Below, piece after piece: positions 10,691 through 21,699 of a stretch of 64,000 nt of DNA. Source of the DNA: Hormiphora californensis (lineage: Eukaryota > Ctenophora > Tentaculata > Cydippida > Pleurobrachiidae); assembly GCA_020137815.1 (NCBI GenBank), contig CM035352.1:1652529-1716528 (forward strand). Direction: 5' to 3'. Numbering within the stretch: position 1 is the first letter of the stretch; each line of letters opens with the position of its first letter. A model generated the notes under the pieces. It did no database searches and was not told the origin of the DNA. It worked only from the letters and a program-made list of their open reading frames with translations. Position numbers and translations under genes: made by a program.

Positions 10691-12711
10691 AAAACCCCCG
10701 GTCCCCCCCCCCCCCCCCCCCCCCCAAAAAAAAACCCCCCCCCCCCCCAAAAACCCCAAAAACCCCCAAAAAAATTTGGCCCCCCCCCCCCCGGCCCCCC
10801 CCGGGGGAAGGGGGCCCCCCCCCCAAAAAACCCCAAAAAAAAAGGGGGTTTTAAAAGGGGGGGAAATTCCCGGGAAAAAGGGGTTTTTTTTTGGGGGGAA
10901 AAACTTTTTTTGGGGGGGGGGGGGGAAAAAAAAAAAAATTTTAACCCCCCCCCTTTTAAAAAAGGGAAAAAAAATTTTTTTTTTCCCAAGGGGGTTAAAA
11001 AACCCCCCCCCCCCCCGGGGGTTTTCCCGGGTTTAACCCTGGGTTTAAACCCCCAAAATTAAAAAAAAAAAGGGGGAAACCCCCCCAAACCCCCCTTTTT
11101 TTTTCCCCCCCCTTTTTCTTTTAAAAAAATTTTTAAAATTTTTAACCAAAAAAAACCTTTTTCCCCCCCCAAAAAAAAAAATTTTTGGGGGGAAACCCCC
11201 CCCAAAAAACCCCCTTAAAAACCCCTCCCCCCAAAACCCCCCCCCAAAAAACCCCCCCCCCAAAAAAAAAAACCCCCTTTTTTAAAAAACCCCCCGGGGG
11301 GGTTCCCAAAAAAACCCAAAAATAAAAAAATTTTAAAATTTTTTTCCCCCGGGGGGGAAAATTTTTGGGGGGGGGGTGGGGGGGCCCCGGGGGGGCCCGG
11401 GGAAAAAGGGGGTTTTTGGGGGTTTCCCCCCCCGGGCCCCCCCCCAAAACCCCCCCGGCCCAAAAAAAGGGGGGGGGGAAAAAAATTTTTTAAAAAAAAA
11501 AAACCCCCCCCCCCCCCGGGGGGGGGGGCCCCCCTTTTTTTTGGGGGGGGTTTTTTTTGGGGTTGGGGGTTTTTTGGGAATAAATTTTTTTTTTAAAAAA
11601 ACCCCTTTTTTTTTTTTTTCCCCCGGGGGGAACCCCTTGGGAAAAACCCCCCCCCCAAAAAAGGCCCCCCTTTCCCCCCCTTTTGGGGGGCCCCCCCGGG
11701 GGCCCCCCCCAAAAAAAATTTTCCCAAAAAAGGGCCCAATTTTTTAAAAAATTTTTTTTTAAAAAATTTTTTTCCCCAATTTCCTTGAAAAAAAAAATTC
11801 CCCGGGGGGGGGTTTTTTTAACCAAAAATTTGGCCCCTTTTTCCCGGGGCCCCAAAAGGGGGAAAAAAAAAAAAACCCCCCCAAAAAAAATTTTTTTTTT
11901 TTTTTGGGGGGGGGGGAAAAAAGGGGTTTCCCCCCCCCCCCCGGGGGGGAAAAAAAAAACCCCCCCCGGGGGGGTTTCCTCCCCCCCCCCCTTACCCCCC
12001 CCACCCCGGGGGGGGGGCCCCAAAACCGGTTCCCCCCCTTTCCCAAAAAAACCCCCCCAAAAAAAAATTTTTTTAAAAAACCCCCCCTTTTTTTTTTTTC
12101 CCCCACCCCCCCCCCAAGGGTTTAAAACCCCCCCAAAAAAAATTTTTTGGGAAACCTTTTAAAAAAACCCCCCCCAAATTTTTCCCCTTTTTCCCCTTTT
12201 TTAAAAAACCCCCCCCAAAAACCCCCCCCCCTAAACCCCCCCCCTCCCCCCCAAACCCCCCCCCCCAAAATTTTTTTTTTAAAGCCCGGGGGAAAACAAA
12301 AAAATTTTCCCCCCCCCCGGAACGGTTTCCCCAAATTTCCCCTTTTAAATTTTTTTCCCTTATTTTTCCACCGGGAAAAAAAAAAAAGGGGTTTGAAAAA
12401 ACAGTTTTAAAAAAAGGGGGGGGGGTTTTTAAAGGGGCCCCAAAAAAAGGGGGTTAAAAAAAAAATTTTTAAAAAAGGGGTTTTTTAAAAGGGTTTTTTA
12501 AAAATTTTTCCTTTTTTTAAAGTTTTTTTTCCTTTGGGGCCCAAACCCCTTTTTTAAAAAAAAAAAAAAAAATTTTTTTTTTAAAAAAAAAAATTTAAAT
12601 TTTTTTTCCAGGAAAATTTAAAAAAATTTGGCCCAAAAAAAAAAGGGGAAAAAAGGGGGGTTTGGGGGTTTTCCCCCCCTTTAAAAGGGGGGGGTTTTTT
12701 GGGGGGGGGGG

Positions 12712-12743
<32 letters not shown>

Positions 12744-13905
12744 ATTTAAAAAATTTTAAATTTAAAAAAAAAAAAGGGAAAGGTTTAAAAAGGGGTTTTT
12801 AAAAATTTCCCCAAAAAGGGGCCCCCCAAAAATTTTTTTTTTAAAAAAAATTTTTTTTTTTTTGGGGGGGGGGAAAAGGGGTTTTTAAATTTAAAGGGGG
12901 GGAATTTGGAAAAATTTTCCCCTTTTTTTTCCCACAAAAGGGGGAAAAAATTTTTTGGGGCCCCCCAAAAAATTTTTGTTTTTTCCCTTTTTTTCCCCCA
13001 AAATTTAGAAAAAAATTTTTTGGTTTTTTTTTTTTAAAAAAAAAAATTTAAAAAAAATTTTTTCCTTTTCCCCGGGCCCTTCCTAACAAAAAAAAAATTT
13101 TTTTTCCCCCCCCCTTTTTTTTTTGGGGGGAAAGGGGGGGTTTTTTTTTCCCCCCCGGCAAAAAAATGGGGTTTTTGGGGGGGCCCCCCCGGGGGGGTTT
13201 TTTTTTTTTTTAAAAGGGAAAATTTTAAAAGAAAAAAATTTTAATTTTTTTCTCCCCCTAATTAAAAACCCCCCCTTTTTTTTTTTTTGGGTTTTTTTCC
13301 CCCTTTTCCCCCAATTTTTTTTTCCCTTTTTTTTTTTCCCCCTTTTTTTTTTTTTTTTCCCCTTTTTTTTTAATTTTTTTTTCCCCCTTTTGGGGGGAAA
13401 TTTTTTTTTAAAAAAATTTTTAAATTTTTTCCCAAAAATTTTTTTTCCTTTTCCCCGGAAAAAATTTTTTTTTTTTAAAAAATTTTAAAAGGGGTTTCCC
13501 AAAAAGGAAAAAAAAAAAAAATTTTAAAACCCTTTTTTTTTTTTTTAAAAATTTTTTTTCCCCCCAAATTAAAAAAAGGGGGGGGAAAAAAAAAAAATTT
13601 TGGGGGAAAAGGGGGGGGGTTTTGGGAAATTTTTTTCCCCCAAAAAAAATTTTTTAAAAATTTTAAAAACCCCCCCCCCCGGGGGTTTTTTTCCCCAAAA
13701 ACCCCCCCCCTTTTCCCCCCAAAAAACCCCCCCCCCAAAAAAAAAAAACCCCCCCTTTCCCCTCTAAAAAAGGGGGGGAAAAAAAGCCCCCTTTTAAAGA
13801 ATAAAAAAAAAGGGGAAAAATTTGGGGGTTTTTCCCCCCAAAATTTTTAAACCCCAAATTTTTACCCCCCATTTTTTTTCCCCCCCCCTTTTTTTTTTTT
13901 GGGGA
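10691..13905. other. Homopolymer smear, uninterpretable
   Basis: Over 3.2 kb the sequence consists almost wholly of A, C, G and T runs of 3 to 20 bases with hardly any single bases. It starts abruptly inside a LINE ORF1 and ends abruptly at normal sequence at about 13906. All ORFs in it (Gly, Pro, Lys and Phe only) are artefacts of the runs. It is best read as failed consensus over a repetitive or poorly covered region. Confidence 0.85.
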
Positions 13906-14204
13906 AACCCCCGATTCTGGTGGTGTTCAGGGTATTGAGACACAGTGCTGTGAGCGAGAAACTGAAAATCGTAAAAATCGGAGTTTTGGACCCGGAAAAA
14001 GATCGCACCGGATGTTAGGATTTTCTGTGGTGTTAGGAGAGACCCTTGGGGACACATTAGTGAAGAAATTAGCTTTTTAAGTTGAATTTCTCATTCCTGA
14101 GGCTCATTTATGTCGCGCATCATCAATTTGGTGAGTTAATTGGTTTTTAATTAGCTCTACCGTCTAATTGAGACAAAAATGAATTCCAATAGTATTTTTC
14201 TGAT

Positions 14205-14545
14205 AATCAGCTTATTTTTCTCGATTTTTTAAGCTGTATAAAACTCATTTTTGATAAACTTTAAATTCTAGTAATTACGCCCAATTATGCCCAATTAGGC
14301 AAATTCCGCCTATTTTCGACACAAATAAAATCTGAAAATATTTTTCCGATAATCAGTGAATTTTTCCCGATTTTTTGAGCTATGCAGAATACATTTTGAA
14401 TTCTAGTAATTACACCCAATTATGCCCAATTAGGCCAATTCCGCCTATTTTCGACACAAATAAAATCTGAAAATATTTTTCCAATAATCAGTGAATTTTT
14501 CCTGATTTTTTGAGCTAGGCAGAATATATTTTAGACACATTTACA
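14205..14545. repeat. Tandem repeat of about 130 bp, roughly 2.5 copies
   Basis: The block containing GATAATCAG, TTTTTCTCGATTTTTT, TCTAGTAATTACGCCCAATT, ATTAGGCCAATTCCGCC and TATTTTCGACACAAATAAAA recurs with about 90 percent identity and then decays. It is AT-rich and non-coding. Confidence 0.7.
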
Positions 14546-14836
14546 ATTAAGGCCAATTAAGGCCAATTAAGCCACTTTCCCCATCGAAAAAGTTCACTAA
14601 AAGTTTATAGTCGTGATCAGCATACTCGAATTGACCAAAATCAACCGGAATTTGCTTTTATGCAGAAATGCCGATTTTAAATCGAACTTTGCCTGGACTA
14701 GAGATAGTTTTGGTGTGTAGGGTTACTAGGAAAGTGTCATGTTGTTCGGGGCCACGAACAACATGACACTTGCTATTCCCAAGAAAGCAGAAATGAAATA
14801 TAACCTATTCTCTCTACAGATAACTTTACGATAAGA

Positions 14837-16455
14837 GAGTCGAAGGATATTTTAAACTGCACTGGGGAATCAATAATGAGTTGTCGAACCTAATGGTGAG
14901 TTTACAGCCCTCTAACACTGTCCCCCTCCTTTTACCAACCCTCTAACACTGTCCCTCTTTACCAACCCTCTAACACTGTCCCCCTCCCTTACCAACCCTC
15001 TAACACTGTCCCTCTTTACCAACCCTCTAACACTGTTATACCCCCCCCCCCTTACCAACCCTCTAACACTGTTCCCCCCTTACCAACCCTCTAACACTGT
15101 TATACCCCCCCCCCCTTACCAACCCTCTAACACTGTCCCCCCCCCCTTACCAACCCTCTAACACTGTTATACCCCCCCCCCTTACCAACCCTCTAACACT
15201 GTTATACCCCCCCCCCCCCTTTACCAACCCTCTAACACCCCTTCCCTCTCAGGAAGGAGATCTTGAAGAGGAACAGTCAGGCCCAGCTGCAGTCAAGAGA
15301 TCCCCACTGGAAGCTATAGCCCAGACTGATAAGGAGCTAGATCACATCTCGACCTGAAGCTGATTATGTGGAGGATTACTGTGATAAGGTTTGTGTCCAG
15401 CTCTAACCCCATTTAGGTTGCTTTTTCAATCCCCTAACTGCTAATTTACACTCCCGTGTATGGTAAGCTGGGGCAAAAGTGGCCCATTTTTAATTTATAC
15501 AGCAGGAGAAAAAAATGTATAGGCTACCCAATGAAACGTTTTCCTTTCAGCTGGGCTAAATTTTAAAACTTGCAAGTTTTATTTAATGGGTCAATTCAAA
15601 TAATTTGGTGATGCTTTTTTTGGAAAATTTGCACTTGGGCAAAGTGGCCCAAGCAAAAGCATTGCTAAATTTTATCACGTGACTGATGTTGTTAAAACAC
15701 CGATAGTTGGGGCAAAGTGGCCCATGTTGTCTCTAGCAGCTTGCCCCAGTGCATTCCAATGTCACGTGGTATTTCATACTCCATTTTATTGGTTCTAGAG
15801 GTGGACCACTTTGCCCCAGGGTTGACCACCTTGCCCCAGTGAGTGGACCATATTTGCCCCAATTTGACTAATTTGACAATTTAATCAACTTAATATGTAT
15901 GTAGTGAGTTTTTTGAAAAAATTTTATGCCTAGTTTTAGAAGAATAAATAACCTAACTGGCAGTTTTTGCAAAATTAAAATCGGCCAACTCAAACAGAAA
16001 TCACAGCAGTTTTAATTGTTATGTTCTAACCCTCCTTTACATTTGTAAACAGTCTAACTAGGCAAAAATCCGGAACAGAACGAGCAGGCCAATTTGCCCC
16101 ATACATGGGCCACTTTACCCGATGGACCAATTTGCCCCAGCTTACCTTACTCGTATAATAGCCCATGTTATATCTAATCACTCAACTCCTGCTACCCAAA
16201 CCGCAGTTTCTATATTTTATCCCACCCCAACACCCCTAACTCACCCCCTAATCAACCCCTAACACCCCATCTCCTCCTCTCCAGGACCACTCAGAGCTGG
16301 AATCCAAGTTGAATGTAACAAACTGCACCACATGTTATTATGACGGCAACTGTGGGTGCTGTTGTGATGTGTGCTGTGATGTCAGGACATTCCTTACTCC
16401 CCTAACACTGCATACATCATCTACTGACTGCAGTATTGATCCAGCTCCATTTTAG
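14837..16455 (+). CDS. Fragment of an unrecognised gene with a Cys-rich tail
   Basis: Three candidate exons with good donor and acceptor sites are visible: about 14837-14895 (VEGYFKLHWGINNELSNLM), 15253-15388, and 16285-16455 ending in TAG. The last exon encodes a striking Cys cluster (CTTCYYDGNCGCCCDVCCDV) and then a Ser/Thr-rich end. Exon 2 starts in phase 0 (EGDLEEEQSGPAAVKRSP) but hits TGA at its 35th codon. The phase-compatible end of the exon (RPEADYVEDYCDK) is in another frame, so one indel, real or technical, breaks it. The 5' part would lie in or before the smear region. The first intron holds a minisatellite and the second a TIR element. I do not recognise a family; the exon structure is plausible rather than proven. 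Confidence 0.35.
14908..15238. repeat. Minisatellite with core TACCAACCCTCTAACACTGT
   Basis: About ten or eleven copies of a 26 to 36-bp unit occur. The core TTACCAACCCTCTAACACTG is followed by TCCCCCTCC or TTATACCCCCCCCC of variable length. It occupies a putative intron and ends beside the acceptor at 15252. Confidence 0.85.
15463..16147. mobile_element. TIR element with GGGGCAAAGTGGCCC motifs, 685 bp
   Basis: The left end GTAAGCTGGGGCAAAAGTGG is mirrored by CCAATTTGCCCCAGCTTAC at the right end. Several internal copies of the subterminal motif GGGCAAAGTGGCCC or its complement occur (15714, 15742, 15813, 15829, 16096). It has no coding capacity, so it is a non-autonomous DNA transposon inside the putative intron. 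Repeated subterminal motifs like these often serve as transposase binding sites; that is inference here. Confidence 0.65.
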
Positions 16456-16815
16456 CTGGTTACATGGAATGGGAATAGAATTATAAATGCAGTGAATGGA
16501 CTCATAAACAATACCGAACATTGGAAGGATCAAGGATCCCGTGGTAAAAATAGGACACTGGACACTCTTTGTTGGACACACATTTTTTGGATCGAATAAT
16601 TTTTGAGAATAGTATGAGCAGCAAAACTGACCGTCCCATGAGGTGTTTTAGGATGTTCTCAATTCTTACTCTGTGATATTAAAAACACAAATCTTAGGTA
16701 TCCATTTCTATATATTACAGCGGATGGAAATTGGAAAATTAGTTTTGAATATGTACATAGAAATCATAAATATATTCCCCCCCCCCCCCCAAAAAGTGTG
16801 ATTTTTGCTAATATA

Positions 16816-16948
16816 CAGTCGGTTCCCGATTTACCGCGATGCTCGGGGGAAAGATATTGCCTGATAATTCGGGGTGCCCGGGTCAAATAATGTTAATTTC
16901 TTATCCCGGCTCGGGTATATCAACGACCGGTAAATTGGGGTCCGACTG
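16816..16948. mobile_element. TA-flanked MITE, 133 bp (CAGTCGG... ends)
   Basis: The left end CAGTCGGTTCCCGATTTACC and right end GGTAAATTGGGGTCCGACTG are imperfect inverted repeats flanked on both sides by TA. A TA duplication and CAGT-type ends suit a Tc1/mariner/pogo-type MITE. A related right end (AAATCGGGGTCCGACTG) recurs near 34820-34838. Confidence 0.7.
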
Positions 16949-17752
16949 TAACTTAATGTTAATAAATAGTTCTTTGTCCATCACAATCTTTTAACACTTA
17001 TTTCCAGGTACTGATCATTTAGTTTCGAACAATGCCGTGTAAACTGTCCTCTATCAATAATTATGAAGCTCCCATCATCCGGTGTAGGCTTTTTCCTGAC
17101 AGAGGTTTGGTATAATGCTAATTAATAATCAGGTCATTATCAGGTCATCACAACACTTTAGGGTGTGGCAAACATATGTTTGCCACAACCTAAAGTGTTT
17201 CAATTTGTATCCTGCTCCCTCTACACCCGGTCGAGCACTTTCGTGGCCGTCACCGCCCCGTACTGTATATTTTACAGTATGAATCCTAAATCGCATTCTC
17301 TCTTCACTCTAATTTAAAATTATATCTCTCTCCCCTAGTTTGATTCGGTCCTGACCAAGATGTTAACGTTGGTACATATTTGTCCTTTTCCTTCTCATTA
17401 CACATACCAAGTTTCGAATAATACCATGTGAACTGTCCTTTCATCCCGTTCCCGAAAATGAGGTATGGTAACAAGATTTAAATATTTATTTTATGATTTT
17501 TGCATAATGTTTAAGGGGTCATCAATTCAGCCCTAAATTACAAATTGGCTTAATTCAGTTTTCAGATGGTGTTAAAATGAACACACCATGTCACACCATG
17601 TCACACCATGTCTCACTAATACCCTAAGATTTAATCGGGGCGCGCGCGGTTGTTTTTAAAATAAAAGTTGAAACGTGTCAGCAGTTCGTGGCGTGGTGTG
17701 TGTGTGCGCGTCTTAGCAACCCCTGAAGTTCATGTGACAGCGGGCCTAGCCC
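16949..17752. other. Intergenic sequence with a small palindrome
   Basis: It contains a 48-bp near-perfect palindrome at 17153-17200 (AACACTTTAGGGTGTGGCAA and its complement around CATATG) and a three-fold TCACACCATG repeat near 17585. No gene is evident. Confidence 0.5.
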
Positions 17753-19506
17753 CTACGGGGCTTGCCCGCTTCGCGGGCAATACTCTCTCCCAAAGTTAGC
17801 TGCTCTAGGGATTACATATCCACCAAAACCTGAGTCTTCCACGTAAAACATGATATTCACGTTAGTAAACCTTGAAGCAGATTCAGCGTCGACCTCCAGT
17901 TTTGAGCCCAGTTTTCCTGTCAGTACTTGACTAGGATTCGAATCTATTATAATTTTCGGCACTGTTAGGAATGGCCGACACTAACAATTTTTTTGTTAGT
18001 GTTTTTTGTTAGTGACGTCACTAACAAAAAAATTGTTAGTGTTTTCACTAACAATTTTCACTAACAAAAATTTTGTTAGTGTTTTCACTAACAATTTTCA
18101 CTAACAAAAAAATTGTTAGTGTTTTCACTAACAATTTTCACTAACAAAAATTTTGTTAGTGTTTCTAATTGGGGTGATGGTTATGAGATACGATTCAGGG
18201 ACGCATTAATGCATTATTGGCAGTGTGAGACGATACGGGTTATGGAACATGATTCTGTGAAGCTTATTAGGATGGTTAGGCGACATGAGACACGATTCGG
18301 GGAAGGTTTTCTTCGTTTTTCAAGTAACGATACATGGAAAATGAAGATATTTGTGAGTAGACAAGGAATACACCAATTTCAAGAGAATAAAACTAAAAAC
18401 ACAAATCAAATAACTTGTCCACATTTAGTTGCTCTGTCCAACAATTGGAGTACAATACGAACCGATTACCGATTATTAATGTGGACAAGTTATTTGATTT
18501 GTGGTTTTAGTTTTATTCTCTTGAAATTGGTGTATTTCTTGTCTACTCACAAATATCTTCATTTTCCATGTATCGTTACTGGAAAAACGAAGAAAACCTT
18601 CCCCAAATCGTGTCTCATGTCGCCTAACCATCCTAATAAGCTTCACAGAATCATGTTCCATAACCCGTATCGTCTCACACTGCCAATAAGGCGTCCCTGA
18701 ATCGTATCTCATAACCATCACCCCAATTAGAAACACTAACAAAATTTTTGTTAGTGAAAATTGTTAGTGAAAACACTAACAATTTTTTTGTTAGTGACGT
18801 CACTAACAAAAAACACTAACAAAAAAATTGTTAGTGTCGGCCATTCCTAACAGTGCCTAATTTTCACACGCCTATCATCCGGTCTTTCCATGGTACCAGT
18901 GGTTGTGTAAGCGTTGATCGTCCATGACGTGTAGAACGGTTTTTTCCCACTATTACTATAAATACATTGTTCTTTCTTCGTTCTCTCTGTTTCCACTACC
19001 CATAATCGTTCGTTTGCAAGATGTACCGTGCGATATGGTACATGAGTTTCAGTTTTGGGGAAGTATCGATGAAATAGTACGACTGGCCCAGTTGTAAGCT
19101 CGGGTCCAATTGGCACTAGAATAGGTTCTCCAAAAGACTTGTGGGTGATATCGATCGTAGCACGGATTCTGAACTTTGTTTTGTTGTCAACTGACGGTTC
19201 AAACTTAGGCCAACCTCTTACAGTTGCAACTTTACCATTGCATTTATAGAAATTTGTGACTGTAGAGGATTGCAGGACCTCCGTATCAATATCTTGCAGA
19301 GAATAGTTGACTGTGCAGCTCCATTCTTTTGTAGAGTTAATAGAATTACAGTACAGAAAAACTCCAGTGTACCCTTCATCCATTTTCCGAACACGTACTT
19401 TCCAGAAAAATCCGGAAATGGGTTTCCAGTTCGTTTGTTTATCATCACAGTTGCAGTTAATGTTGAATTCTACCGTAAAGGGTTGCTCCATGTCTAGAGG
19501 AAACAA
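17753..19506 (-). pseudogene. Unrecognised (possibly MATH-like) coding region split by an insertion
   Basis: A long minus-strand frame runs from about 19506 (or from the ATG at 19491, right after an excellent acceptor TTGTTTCCTCTAG) to 18858, where it enters a mobile element and stops after eight more bases of element-derived sequence. If the element and one copy of its 8-bp duplication are ignored, the frame continues without a shift into 17957-17753, giving roughly 280 residues. The N-terminal part (FTVEFNIN, ISGFFWKVRVRK, GYTGVFLYCNS, EWSCTVNYSL) has spacing reminiscent of a MATH/TRAF-like beta sandwich, but this is only a weak resemblance. The end at 17753 lies in a GC hairpin (GCCCGCTTCGCGGGC), so the original C-terminus may be elsewhere. 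As assembled, the protein is truncated, unless the insertion is polymorphic. Confidence 0.6.
17958..18857. mobile_element. 900-bp fold-back element with 8-bp target duplication
   Basis: The ends GGCACTGTTAGGAATGGCC are exact inverted repeats, and the element is flanked by identical TAATTTTC at 17950-17957 and 18858-18865. An 8-bp duplication is typical of hAT-type transposition. The subterminal zones are arrays of CACTAACAAAAA / TTTTTGTTAGTG, each able to form its own hairpin. The inner arms (about 18164-18423 and 18480-18731) are near-perfect reverse complements. No transposase is encoded, so it is a non-autonomous element that inserted into coding sequence. Confidence 0.9.
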
Positions 19507-19729
19507 TAGTTGATATTTTGATAAAAGTATGAATCTACGTAAGGACTTGGGTGGGTAAAAGAGAACTGTTCATTATTCATATCGGCCTGCCTCACAAGGA
19601 GGATCAGAAGTTGAAAAATTGGAATTGATTAAAAACTGAGTTGAATTACACGCATGTTTTTATTGAGTAAGTGTGGTACCCCTTTGCCCTCTCAAGCTCT
19701 CTTTTGAGCTGATAACGGCGGTTCGAAGG

Positions 19730-20476
19730 GGAAATTTTGATTAGCTGCAGACGGAGTCCAGACGGGCTTGAGACGTGCCGTTCAAACGGCCGTCTGAAAC
19801 GTTCCCTACCCGTTTAAACGGAGTAAGACGGAATTTGACGAAATTATACGGTGTTGGACGAAATCAGACGGAACCTCTGAAATGAGACGGAACCTCTGAA
19901 ATCAGACCGAAACCAAACCCGTCTCAAACCCGTCTGAACGTCACCAACAGAAATTCTGTCTCAAGCCCGTAATATAGGCCAGACAACTTCTATTCTGGAG
20001 CAAAACCCGTCTCCACTTCAGTACACGACAGCTACCGTGTTTAAAACTGTGTACCCGGTTGGGATCATTTGGAACTAAGGAAGCGAATAAAACAATGTGT
20101 ACCACGACACTCCTCAATGTTTTCCCCCACTCCACTTCATACACAGCTCATTTCCACCAAATGCTCATTTGTTCATAGTCGTCTACACGCCGTCTAGACG
20201 GGTTTTGCTCCAAACGTCTTCTGGCCCATACGGGCTTGAGACGTTGTCATGCTACGTAGTCTGTCTGTTCGGCAATCGGCACGTTAAGCACCCGAAGGCC
20301 CGATGACCGATGTGAGCTAGAGCTGACAGACAAGGAACATGTCAATTGAGACGGAATTTCTTTGCCTAGATAGACTCTGCGCAAGAGTGTACAAAAACAC
20401 ATAACCCTTCTTTACAAATGTAAAAACGACGTGTAGACGGCGTCTGGACGGCGTCTGCAGCTAATAAAAATTTGCC
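19730..20476. mobile_element. 747-bp TIR element with 10-bp target duplication, MULE-like
   Basis: The element lies between identical GGTTCGAAGG at 19720-19729 and 20477-20486. Its ends GGAAATTTTGATTAGCTGCA and (reverse complement of the right end) GGCAAATTTTTATTAGCTGC are matching inverted repeats. The interior is packed with AGACGG/CCGTCT motifs in both orientations. A 9 to 10-bp duplication points to a Mutator-like element, but no transposase is present. Confidence 0.8.
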
Positions 20477-20750
20477 GGTTCGAAGGAGGGTGAGAGAAAG
20501 TCGCTGCCCGCTGCTGAATGTAGCGAATAGTATTAGGCATTAGCATGATTTATCAGAAATGAGGTAAGCAAGGTTGAAGAAGGTACTAGGTAGCTAGAGA
20601 ACTTTTCTAGTTCATCATCATCACAAAATATTATTCCGCTTTTTAGTCTTTCAATTTCCAAAGAGTAAGACGCCCAAGCCCCAAAGACGCTGCCCACCGG
20701 TACGGGGTTCATCAGGAACGTCGAAGGGCCTTCGGCCCAGACCGTACCTG

Positions 20751-21196
20751 CAGGGCTGGCTCCAGCCCAATATTTTCAGGGGGTGAAGTGGCCGGAAACC
20801 ACTTTTCCCAAAATTTTGTTTGTGCGAACGGAAGGGGGTTTTGGGCTAAGCCCCTGGAAAAGATTGATTATTTTTAATCGATTTTGGCGCATTTTAGGTA
20901 TTTAGAGGTTCGACTAAAAGTAAGTTAATATTTTAATAATGAGACCAAAATCATTTGAATCGTCCGAAGTGGGATCTATACCTGATCCAGTCGAATAGAA
21001 GCAATCTTGTTCCAAACTTCCTTCAGCTTCATGCTGTCTGCGTACCACCGACATGTCTTGATGGGGGCGAAGCCCCCTGAAAAATTTGAGAATTTAAATT
21101 AATTTTTACGCTCTTTGGCTTTTCGACGGGCTTGTCACCTTTACTTTAGTGGGGGTGGTGCTCACCCCTCTCATCACCCCCCTGGAGCCAGGCCTG
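20751..21196. mobile_element. 446-bp hAT-like MITE
   Basis: The ends CAGGGCTGGCTCCAG and CTGGAGCCAGGCCTG form TIRs starting with CAGG, as is usual for hAT elements. The flanks are CGTACCTG (20743-20750) and CGTACCTT (21197-21204), a 7 of 8 match to a target duplication. The interior is GC hairpins (GGGGGCGAAGCCCCC) and AT-rich filler without coding capacity. Confidence 0.75.
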
Positions 21197-21236
21197 CGTA
21201 CCTTTGCATCCAGCGTCCTTGGCCAGTTTAGGCTCA

Positions 21237-21402
21237 TTTTGACATGAGGAGCCTCGGAAATGTTCAAGTCATGCACATTCAAGTCACGCCCACCAATCAC
21301 AGCTCAGAACTCGCGGATCACGAGAGCTGTTCTGGGCTGTGATTGGTGGGCGTGACTTGAATGTGCATGATTTGAACATTTCCGAGGCTCCTCATGTCAA
21401 AA
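21237..21402. mobile_element. Palindromic MITE family A, copy 1
   Basis: This is an almost perfect palindrome whose arm reads TTTTGACATGAGGAGCCTCG, then AAATGTTCAAGTCATGCACA and GTCACGCCCACCAATCACAG. Related copies occur at 57765-58061 and 58799-58914, so this is a dispersed family in this genome. Confidence 0.85.
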
Positions 21403-21699
21403 GTTTTGTTTGAAATAGAAAGGAACACGACTGTGCGGGTGTACCATTATAGTGTTGTGTGAATATGGGAGAGGGACACAGCATTATTATCATCATATCT
21501 GGGCTATTAATATCACTCATATCATCTTTCTTTTCCACTTTGGGTTCACCGCTTTAGAAGGCTGGTAGGAGTGCTCTGGCGCTCATCGAGTAACTTTGTA
21601 TGACGTTTATCACTCTTACTATTATTAGTCAAAAAGCGGGATGTTAAATGTACATTTTGATTGATTGATTGATTGAAGAGTGGCTTCACCTTGGCATAC

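Noticed and set aside
10629-14057. Dozens of Gly/Pro/Lys/Phe-rich ORFs on both strands
   Set aside because: They are translations of homopolymer runs in degraded sequence and carry no codon or domain signal.
14908-15238. CRISPR-like direct repeats
   Set aside because: Units are adjacent with no unique spacers and the genome is eukaryotic; it is a minisatellite. The same applies to 54555-55555.
18113-18742. Overlapping ORFs of 195 and 88 codons inside the fold-back element
   Set aside because: They are mirror readings of the two arms of the palindrome and encode no transposase-like motif.
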